NCBI GenBank assembly: GCA_002299195.1
Contig: DBOA01000062.1
Coordinates: 1-11,331, forward strand
Length of the DNA stretch: 11,331 nucleotides
Direction: 5' to 3'
From: Sphingomonadales bacterium UBA658
Lineage (GTDB): Bacteria > Pseudomonadota > Alphaproteobacteria > Sphingomonadales > Sphingomonadaceae
Position 1 is the stretch's first letter; each line of letters begins with the position of its first letter. Position numbers and translations under genes: made by a program. The notes under the pieces are model-generated. The model ran no database searches. It was not told the origin of the DNA and saw nothing but the letters and a program-made list of their open reading frames with translations. Positions 1-5,644 of the stretch are shown here, piece after piece.

Positions 1-83
1 CGCTGTTTCAACCAATGTTCGCCGCCATGCTTTGCTGAACCCAGCCCACGCACGCGTCCGATATATGTTCTACTGTCCATCAT
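1..83 (-). CDS. sdhD: Succinate dehydrogenase membrane anchor subunit SdhD, N-terminal part (runs off left edge)
   Basis: SdhD is one of the two integral-membrane subunits of succinate:quinone oxidoreductase (complex II) and helps bind haem b and the quinone in the inner membrane. Translating the minus strand from 83 gives a start MMDSRTYIGRVRGLGSAKHG followed by GEHWLKQR up to the edge. The RVRGLGSAKxG..HW pattern is typical of alphaproteobacterial SdhD just before the first membrane helix. The first ATG (83-81) overlaps the sdhC stop codon as TGATG, which is normal for coupled sdhC-sdhD; a second in-frame ATG at 80 is an alternative start. Only about 27 residues are visible, so the membrane helices lie outside the window. 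The identification rests on this short motif plus position directly after sdhC. Confidence 0.85.
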   Translation of the reverse strand, partial: MMDSRTYIGRVRGLGSAKHGGEHWLKQ

Positions 84-523
84 CAAACTCCCAGAAAGCG
101 CGATGCCACAAACAGGACAACGAATGCAGTTGCAAAAAAGGCCGCAATGAATGCAGCCGAAGCCCAGGTCCGGTTAGCCTTCAATTCGTAACCAGCGCCA
201 ATATCCAAAACGAGGTGGCGAATGCCAGATGCGAGATGCTGGAAAAAGCTGAAGGTTACAGCAAGGCCCAAAAGCCGGAAGAACCAGTTAACCGCAGTTT
301 CAAAACCGGTTGCGCTTTCACCTGCGGAGACAACATATTTTTGAAAGGTCGCATAGCTCTCCGCGCCACCGCCAATTGCGGACAACCACCAAAGCAAGGT
401 GATCATTCCAACCGTCGCGAGAATGAATCCTGTTGCGCGGTGGAAAATCGAAATCGCCATCTGCGGTGACCAACGATACACCTGCAAATGCGGTGATAAC
501 GGGCGGTTCGGGTTTTTCGCCAT
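83..523 (-). CDS. sdhC: Succinate dehydrogenase cytochrome b556 subunit SdhC
   Basis: SdhC anchors the SdhAB catalytic dimer to the inner membrane and, with SdhD, carries haem b and the quinone site of complex II in the TCA cycle and respiratory chain. The 146-residue product begins with the family signature RPLSPHLQVYR (7-17), then SIFHRATG (25-32), and later HLASGIRHLVLD (96-107), where His96 corresponds to the axial haem ligand of the family. Three hydrophobic segments lie at about 26-50, 78-103 and 118-142, as expected. I chose the ATG at 523 rather than the in-frame ATG at 541: an AAGGA ribosome-binding site (minus strand, 534-538) lies 10 bases before it and the protein then starts as usual in the family. 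Using 541 adds six residues (MKDAEI). The stop overlaps the sdhD start by one base. Confidence 0.95.
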   Translation of the reverse strand: MAKNPNRPLSPHLQVYRWSPQMAISIFHRATGFILATVGMITLLWWLSAIGGGAESYATFQKYVVSAGESATGFETAVNWFFRLLGLAVTFSFFQHLASGIRHLVLDIGAGYELKANRTWASAAFIAAFFATAFVVLFVASRFLGV

Positions 524-533
524 GATTTCAGCG

Positions 534-538
534 TCCTT
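534..538 (-). promoter_or_regulatory. Ribosome-binding site deciding the sdhC start
   Basis: The minus strand reads AAGGA here, 10 bases upstream of the ATG at 523 and inside the first codons that would be used if translation began at 541. This favours the shorter SdhC. Spacing is at the long end of normal, so the choice is likely rather than certain. Confidence 0.6.
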
Positions 539-541
539 CAT

Positions 542-772
542 TTAAGCGCAGCCTATATTAAGCGTCGCTCTTTAATCGTTTAATGGCGTGGCGCAAGGCC
601 TCCGCCGTCAGAATCGCGCATTGAGATGATGGATTTGTTCAATCACAACTTTGCACAAAATCTGCGCCAGAGCACCGGAGGCGTTCGGGCAATAACCGCC
701 TATTAACCATTTGCCGCTTAAACATGGAAAATCGGTCCGCATTGCGGAAGACCATGGCACAGGAACGCAACA
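542..772. promoter_or_regulatory. Divergent intergenic region between sdhC and the chemoreceptor gene
   Basis: This region must hold the sdh operon promoter (leftward) and probably the chemoreceptor promoter (rightward). The best leftward candidate I see is a -35-like TTAAAC (minus strand, 578-583) and a -10-like TAATAT (555-560) separated by 17 bases; each matches the sigma-70 consensus at four of six positions, so it is only suggestive. For the rightward gene I find an AGGA ribosome-binding site at 761-764, 8 bases before the ATG at 773, but no convincing -35/-10 pair. There is no small ORF, strong hairpin or repeat here that I would defend. Confidence 0.4.
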
Positions 773-2113
773 ATGGCAGAGAAACGGGACATTGAACAAT
801 CGGACGTCCAGGCGATTATTGATGTGTTTGTCGAACACAAAAACTTTGCGCCCCGCTGCCGCAAAGTCGGCGAGCTGTTGAAAGACCGGCTATATGACAT
901 TAGCAGCTATTATTGGGATTATTGGACCCGTATGGGTAAGTTTCCGGAAATGCAGGATCCCGAAAATGTAGAAAAAGCCCGGATCAAAACAGCGGCCTTT
1001 ATTGGTAAACGCCTTAGCGATATCGAAGGCGCGGAATGGTCAAAGTTTCTAACCCGCCAGATTATGGATTCTTGCCAGCGGGGCATCCCGCCCAAAGCTC
1101 TTAATGCAGCGTCGATACGGACGAACGCCTTCACGCTAAAGTTGCTCGGTGAAGTATATGGCGTTGAACAGAAGGACTATCAGGACCTCGCAGCTGCCGT
1201 TCTGACCGCGACGGGCCTGGAACTGTCCATCATGGCAATGTGTCACACGGCATATTACGCTAATCAGAACGCGACACGCCGCCAGGAACAATCGGCGCAG
1301 TTTGAATCCGACATCGGCATTGCGGCACATGAGGTTGCCGACCGCACAGCCGTATTGCGCCAACAAGCCGCGAGCAGCTCACAAATGGCGAACGGCATGC
1401 TGTCCAAGGCGTCGGAAGTTGCTGCAGCGTCTGAACAATCTGCAGTCGCCATGCGCGAAGCAGCCCAAACTGCCGCAGGCCTCATCCGCGCTATTGAAGA
1501 TGCGCGGACAGAAGTGGAGACCGCAGCCGACGTCGCAAACCGCGCCGCGGCCGTGGCAACCAAAGGTGCAGTGGCGACCGACACGCTGTCCGAACAATCT
1601 CAATCTATCGAATCTATATTGGGCCTTATCCGCGAGATCGCGGGGCAAACCAACTTGTTGGCGTTGAACGCCACAATCGAAGCCGCGCGCGCAGGCGATG
1701 CGGGCCGTGGTTTCGCTGTGGTTGCGCAGGAAGTCAAAAGCCTCGCAAATCAAACAGCGCAGGCAACGGACGAAATTGCGCAGAAGATTTCATCTATTCA
1801 AAGTGCGACCAAGGCGTCCGTTGAATCAAACGCATCCATCCGCGAAACCGTTGACGAAGTACGCATGTCGGCCGAACGCATCCGGCGGGCGATGGAGGAC
1901 CAAGCACAGACGGTGACGATGATTACCGCGTCCGTTGATGAAACCGCTTTGGCGGCCGATTTAATGTCGAACACCATTTCCGCCATCCGCAGCGATACGG
2001 AAAATGTGGTGTCGGAAATCATGTTGCTTGAGGGCGGGTTTAGCGAAGTAAATGAGAAAATCTCATCGCTTCAAGCCAATGCTACGCGTTTTGTTGGAAA
2101 CCTCATCCGATAA
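773..2113 (+). CDS. Soluble methyl-accepting chemotaxis protein with N-terminal globin-coupled sensor (protoglobin-like) domain
   Basis: A 446-residue cytosolic chemoreceptor expected to signal through CheA/CheW. Residues about 10-165 resemble the sensor globin of HemAT-type receptors: helices around SSYYWDYW (44-51) and a GIPPK segment (104-108) that lines up with GLLPK of Bacillus HemAT. Residues about 175-446 form the long antiparallel coiled coil of an MCP, with the highly conserved tip EIAGQTNLLALNATIEAARA (288-307) then GRGFAVVAQEV (311-321). There are no membrane segments and no HAMP domain, and the C-terminus (VGNLIR) lacks the NWETF-type CheR/CheB docking tail. The ATG at 773 has AGGA 8 bases upstream. 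Oddity: by alignment from memory, the proximal haem histidine (HLRIG in HemAT) is replaced by Ser100 (SCQRG), so haem binding is doubtful. No other chemotaxis gene lies in the window, so the partner pathway is unknown. MCP identity is certain; globin-type assignment is likely. Confidence 0.9.
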   Translation: MAEKRDIEQSDVQAIIDVFVEHKNFAPRCRKVGELLKDRLYDISSYYWDYWTRMGKFPEMQDPENVEKARIKTAAFIGKRLSDIEGAEWSKFLTRQIMDSCQRGIPPKALNAASIRTNAFTLKLLGEVYGVEQKDYQDLAAAVLTATGLELSIMAMCHTAYYANQNATRRQEQSAQFESDIGIAAHEVADRTAVLRQQAASSSQMANGMLSKASEVAAASEQSAVAMREAAQTAAGLIRAIEDARTEVETAADVANRAAAVATKGAVATDTLSEQSQSIESILGLIREIAGQTNLLALNATIEAARAGDAGRGFAVVAQEVKSLANQTAQATDEIAQKISSIQSATKASVESNASIRETVDEVRMSAERIRRAMEDQAQTVTMITASVDETALAADLMSNTISAIRSDTENVVSEIMLLEGGFSEVNEKISSLQANATRFVGNLIR

Positions 2114-2133
2114 CTTCGGTTGAAATTTTGTCG

Positions 2134-2152
2134 GCGCTGTGAAAAGCAGCGC
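2134..2152 (+). repeat. Inverted repeat (hairpin) directly before the SDR start codon
   Basis: GCGCTG (2134-2139) and CAGCGC (2147-2152) form a six-base-pair GC-rich stem around TGAAAAG, extendable by a T-G pair to leave a GAAAA loop. It sits 21 bases after the chemoreceptor stop and ends two bases before the ATG at 2155, covering the place where a ribosome-binding site should be. There is no T-tract after it, so it is not a standard intrinsic terminator. It could dampen SDR translation or be a relic terminator; the stem is visible, the role is inference. Confidence 0.5.
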
Positions 2153-2154
2153 GG

Positions 2155-2847
2155 ATGAAAACCCATATTCTTATCACCGGCGCATCACGCGGCATCGGCG
2201 CTGCTGCCGCCGCCAGCTTTGACCCCGCAACGACTTCCGTGCTGGCGCTGTCCAGCACAGATGGCGACCTAAGCGATCCCGTCACGCCGCAACGGCTTTG
2301 GAACTACGCGCTTGACCGCCTCGACGGGCGTGTGGATGTATTGATCAACAATGCCGGGGTATTTGAACAAAACCCGATTTCGGTCCCGGATGAGGAATGG
2401 CTCACCAATTGGAACCGGACCATGCAGATCAACCTGACGGCCAGTGCGGACTTGTGTCGCCGTGCCGTCCTGCATTGGCAAGAATCGAACGCGAGCGGCA
2501 GGATCGTCAATATCGCCAGCCGCGCTGCGCATCGCGGGGATAGCCCCGCCCATTGGCATTATGCGGCATCAAAGGCCGGTATGGTCGCCATGACCAAGAC
2601 CATCGCACGGGCTTACGCTGCCCACAAAATCTATGCCTTTGCCATATGCCCCGGTTTTACCATGACCGGCATGGCGGACGATTATCTCGCAAGCCGCGGC
2701 GGCGATAAGCTGCTCGCCGATATTCCGCTCGGCAAGGTTGCCGATCCCGAAGAGGTCGCAGCTATGGTAAAATTCTGTGCGCTGGACGCGCCGCCTTCGA
2801 TGACGGGCGCCGTGTTGGACATAAATGGTGCGAGCTATGTACGCTAA
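2155..2847 (+). CDS. Short-chain dehydrogenase/reductase (SDR) family oxidoreductase
   Basis: A classical-type SDR of 230 residues, expected to be a cytosolic NAD(P)(H)-dependent oxidoreductase acting on an alcohol/carbonyl substrate. The Rossmann cofactor motif TGASRGIG is at 8-15, NNAG at 65-68, the structural Asn at 93 (QINLT), the catalytic Ser at 122 (NIASRAA), and the YxxxK pair at Tyr136/Lys140 (YAASK), followed by PG at 166-167. All catalytic tetrad positions are present, so the enzyme should be active. The sequence after the cofactor motif is short compared with many SDRs, reducing the beta2 region that selects NAD or NADP, so I cannot name the cofactor or substrate. The ATG at 2155 lacks a clear Shine-Dalgarno and follows a hairpin. 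The 3' end overlaps the next gene by 23 bases, suggesting co-transcription with the MBL gene and prmA. Confidence 0.88.
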   Translation: MKTHILITGASRGIGAAAAASFDPATTSVLALSSTDGDLSDPVTPQRLWNYALDRLDGRVDVLINNAGVFEQNPISVPDEEWLTNWNRTMQINLTASADLCRRAVLHWQESNASGRIVNIASRAAHRGDSPAHWHYAASKAGMVAMTKTIARAYAAHKIYAFAICPGFTMTGMADDYLASRGGDKLLADIPLGKVADPEEVAAMVKFCALDAPPSMTGAVLDINGASYVR

Positions 2848-3724
2848 GCTTGGCGCCATATTGCCGTTAGCCCTGACGGCCTGCGCACCTGTCGCGCCCG
2901 TCAAGGCCATGAGCAACGGAACCACACTCGCGTCACAGTGCGAAGGCCGTGACGGCTGGGGCGACCCTGCCCCGCCCGCGCATATATTCGCCAATGTGTA
3001 TATGGTGGGCACATGCGGCATCGTGTCGTTGCTCGTCACGTCACCCAAAGGTCATATCCTTATCGACGGTGCGACCGCCGAAGCTGCGCCGTTCATTGCC
3101 GACAATATTCGCAAGCTTGGTTTCCAACCAACAGATGTGAAATATCTGGTCAGCAGCCATGAACATTTGGATCATGTTGGCGGTCTTGCAGCATTGAAGG
3201 GCATTACAGGAGCCCGCATGCTGGCACGGGCCGAAGCGCGCAAAAGTCTGGAGACGGGTATTTCGGATCCTACAGACCCGCAGTTGGCAATATTGCCGCC
3301 CTTCGCGGGCATAAAGGTCGACCAGATCGTCAGCGACGGCGAAACCATCACCCTTGGCCCGATAAAAATGACTGCCATCGCCACGCCCGGCCACGCCCCG
3401 GGTGGAACGAGTTGGACCTGGAAATCATGTGAGGGCGCGACCTGTCACCAGTTTGTTTTCGCCGACAGCCTTGGCGCTGTGTCTGCTGATGCGTACCGAT
3501 TTACCGACCACCCAGCCTATGTGGCGGTATTAAGGGCGACCATGAAGCGCGTTTCTGAGCTAAAGCCATGCGACGTCCTGATCGCCCCGCACCCCGCGCA
3601 ATCGCGTTTCTTTGACCGCGTTTCGGGCAAGGAACCTCTGGCCGACCCTGCAGGCTGTGCAAATTATGCGAAAGCAGCGATGGAGCGGCTCGACGCCCGC
3701 TTAGCCAAAGAAGCCGCACAATGA
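2825..3724 (+). CDS. Subclass B3 metallo-beta-lactamase-like hydrolase with lipoprotein-type signal peptide
   Basis: A 299-residue exported metallo-hydrolase. The zinc site is complete: HEHLDH (His112, His114, Asp116, His117), His190 in TPGH and His256 in APHP. The stretch ADSLGAVSADAYRFT (213-227) is characteristic of B3 beta-lactamases, including the serine after AV that occupies the B3-specific position. C202 and C207 (SCEGATC) match a cysteine pair seen in several B3 enzymes. Likely activity is hydrolysis of beta-lactams, but B3-like enzymes with other lactone or thioester substrates exist, so resistance is not proven. The leader ends in LTAC (17-20), a fair lipobox, which would give a lipid-anchored enzyme; cleavage by ordinary signal peptidase remains possible. 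I use ATG 2825, which has GGA five bases upstream; ATG 2837 (MYAKLG...) is an alternative with a more typical short n-region. It overlaps the SDR upstream and prmA downstream (ATGA). Confidence 0.88.
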   Translation: MVRAMYAKLGAILPLALTACAPVAPVKAMSNGTTLASQCEGRDGWGDPAPPAHIFANVYMVGTCGIVSLLVTSPKGHILIDGATAEAAPFIADNIRKLGFQPTDVKYLVSSHEHLDHVGGLAALKGITGARMLARAEARKSLETGISDPTDPQLAILPPFAGIKVDQIVSDGETITLGPIKMTAIATPGHAPGGTSWTWKSCEGATCHQFVFADSLGAVSADAYRFTDHPAYVAVLRATMKRVSELKPCDVLIAPHPAQSRFFDRVSGKEPLADPAGCANYAKAAMERLDARLAKEAAQ

Positions 3725-4695
3725 ACTGGAAGGTTACCCTGCCCTGCACCCGCAATGAGGCGGAAGCGCTGCACAATGACGATGAGTGGTTGGCGGCATT
3801 GGAACCCATGCCGACCATCGTTGCGGACGAAGTCGAAGCCTTCAATGACGAGAAATGGCGGCTTGAAGCCTATTTTAACGAGAAACCAAATGCTCAGGTG
3901 ATCGCCGCCATCCAAATCCGCCTGCCCAGCGCCGTCAAAGCAAAGGCGGTGGTTGAAGAACTTCCTGATGCCGACTGGGTCGTCATGAGCCAGCAAGGAC
4001 TTCAGCCGGTGCATGCCGGGCGCTTCTATGTCCATACATTGGCCAACAAGGGCACAGTGCCCGACGGCGCAACCCCGTTCCAGATCGAGGCTAGCCGCGC
4101 CTTTGGCACGGGCGGACATGAAACGACCAGCGGCTGCCTTGATATGCTCGACCGAATGAAACGTGCCGGCAAACGCTTTGACCTGATTGCCGACATCGGG
4201 ACGGGCACTGGCCTGCTCGCATTTGCCGCGCATGTTTTGTGGCCGAAGGCATATTTGACGGCATCGGATATCGACCCTGTCAGCATTGATGTCACTGCCG
4301 CCAATGCCGTGGTCAACAAAGTCCCTTGCGGCGTTGCGCAGGGTCAGTTGGCGTTGTGTGTGGCCGCAGGGACAGCGCACGACCTCATCACCACCCGCGC
4401 GCCTTATGACTTGGTGATCGCCAATATTTTGGCGGGCCCGTTAATCGAACTTGCCCCGTCGCTATCGGTGACATTGCGCGAAGGTGGCTCGCTGATATTG
4501 GCTGGCTTGCTGAATACACAGGCGGAGGCTGTCACACGCGCATATCGCCTGCACGGGTTTAGAGTGCAAAAACGCAAGGATATGGGCGATTGGCCATGCC
4601 TGTGGCTCGTCAAGCGCCGCATTTATGGCTGGCAACGTCCACTCCGCGCGTCAGGCCGCACCAGTCAGCCGCCGGGTGATTTTGGAACCTGGTAG
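3721..4695 (+). CDS. prmA: Ribosomal protein L11 methyltransferase PrmA
   Basis: PrmA uses S-adenosylmethionine to trimethylate residues of ribosomal protein L11 in the cytosol. Residues about 1-100 correspond to the substrate-recognition part; the family signature FGTGGHETT is at 128-136 (family form FGTGxHxTT), the SAM-binding glycine loop DIGTGTGLLAFAA at 158-170, the acidic residue of the second strand in SDIDP (182-186), and the catalytic-face motif NILAGPL at 235-241. The start ATG overlaps the MBL stop as ATGA, so translation is probably coupled to that gene. The expected family C-terminus falls near LVKRR (296-300); this protein continues for about 24 more residues to GTW, with the last ten codons antisense to phhA. 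The tail is Arg/Pro-rich and has no recognisable domain; it looks like a lost stop codon. Function is secure, role of the tail is not. Confidence 0.93.
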   Translation: MNWKVTLPCTRNEAEALHNDDEWLAALEPMPTIVADEVEAFNDEKWRLEAYFNEKPNAQVIAAIQIRLPSAVKAKAVVEELPDADWVVMSQQGLQPVHAGRFYVHTLANKGTVPDGATPFQIEASRAFGTGGHETTSGCLDMLDRMKRAGKRFDLIADIGTGTGLLAFAAHVLWPKAYLTASDIDPVSIDVTAANAVVNKVPCGVAQGQLALCVAAGTAHDLITTRAPYDLVIANILAGPLIELAPSLSVTLREGGSLILAGLLNTQAEAVTRAYRLHGFRVQKRKDMGDWPCLWLVKRRIYGWQRPLRASGRTSQPPGDFGTW

Positions 4696-5561
4696 CGATC
4701 AGCGCCCTTAAAATATGCCTGAGTACCCTTGGTGATAAGCGCATCTTCAGTAATGGTTTCGCCAACCAATATGTCGGGCAAGGATTCAAGCCGATCGTAC
4801 AATGGCGCGAAATCAGTCTCGACAGTCACCTTAAGCAACTGTTCCATGCTGGAGACCACAAAATAGTTCTGTTGAAAATCATCAATGCGGTAATGGCTGC
4901 GCATCACGCGCATTAGGTCGAATGCGATCCGGTTGGGACTTGGGTCCTCCAGCGCGAAAATGCTCTCTGCATAGCTTGAGACGATCCCAGCGCCGTAAAT
5001 CCGCAAGCCATCCGCCTGCTGAATAAGGCCGAACTCAACCGTATACCAATATAGCCGCGCAAGATGGTCAAGCGCGCCAAAACCGAGCGAGCGCAGTCCG
5101 CCCTTGCCATAAGCGACCATATAATCGGCAAATACGGGGTCGGCCAACAGGGGTACATGCCCGAAAACATCATGGAAAACGTCGGGCTCTTGCAGATAAT
5201 CCAGCTGCTCCGGCGTCCGGATAAAATTGCCAGAGGGAAAACGGCGATTGGCGAGATGGTCAAAAAACACGTCATCGGGAACCAAGCCCGGCACGGCAAC
5301 GATTTGCCAACCGGTGGCCGCCATCAATCGCGCGTTCAATTCGCGATAATCGGGAATACCGGGACGCGTGAGCTTTAGAACGTCGATCCCGCGCAGAAAT
5401 GCGTCCGCCGCGCGGCCCGGTAGCATCTCGGTTTGGCGCGCAAAAAGCCGGTCCCACATCGCATGTTCATCGGCGCCAAAGGCGTCCCAATTCTGGGGCA
5501 CGGTCCAATCGGCATTTGCACCGACAGGCGGCGCGTCATAAACATGGCTCGAGCTATCCAT
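4665..5561 (-). CDS. phhA: Phenylalanine 4-monooxygenase (phenylalanine hydroxylase)
   Basis: This iron- and tetrahydropterin-dependent enzyme hydroxylates L-phenylalanine to L-tyrosine with O2, feeding tyrosine catabolism (homogentisate route). The 298-residue product is the usual bacterial single-domain length without the regulatory domain of animal enzymes. The non-haem iron ligands are visible: His130 and His135 in HDVFGH and Glu176 in YWYTVEFGL. Other family blocks are RRFPSGNFIRTPEQLDYLQEPD (106-127; conserved in part) and SSYAESIFAL about 30 residues after the Glu. The ATG at 5561 lacks a good Shine-Dalgarno, but the next methionine (35) would cut into the conserved region. ligA lies 83 bases upstream on the same strand, so phhA may be read from it or have its own promoter in that gap. 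No pterin dehydratase (phhB) or regulator gene is in the window. It overlaps the 3' end of prmA by 31 bases. Confidence 0.95.
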   Translation of the reverse strand: MDSSSHVYDAPPVGANADWTVPQNWDAFGADEHAMWDRLFARQTEMLPGRAADAFLRGIDVLKLTRPGIPDYRELNARLMAATGWQIVAVPGLVPDDVFFDHLANRRFPSGNFIRTPEQLDYLQEPDVFHDVFGHVPLLADPVFADYMVAYGKGGLRSLGFGALDHLARLYWYTVEFGLIQQADGLRIYGAGIVSSYAESIFALEDPSPNRIAFDLMRVMRSHYRIDDFQQNYFVVSSMEQLLKVTVETDFAPLYDRLESLPDILVGETITEDALITKGTQAYFKGADRYQVPKSPGG

Positions 5562-5644
5562 GGCAATTGGTTACACTTGAAACCGTTTTGCATCAACCGC
5601 GTTGGCAGCGATCTCATGGGCTCAAAAGACTTTGCTAGTCCCGG

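Noticed and set aside
32..469. A 145-codon plus-strand open frame opposite sdhC
   Set aside because: Antisense to a clearly identified SdhC with all motifs; product has no signature.
718..745. A flagellar sigma-28-like TAAA upstream of the chemoreceptor
   Set aside because: The matching -10 element (GCCGATAA) is absent at the right distance.
755..769. A sigma-54-like TGGCAC sequence before the chemoreceptor gene
   Set aside because: The downstream GC element is one base out of the required spacing and the site would put the transcription start on top of the start codon.
3664..4380. A 238-codon minus-strand open frame opposite prmA
   Set aside because: Antisense to the conserved PrmA catalytic domain; no family resemblance.
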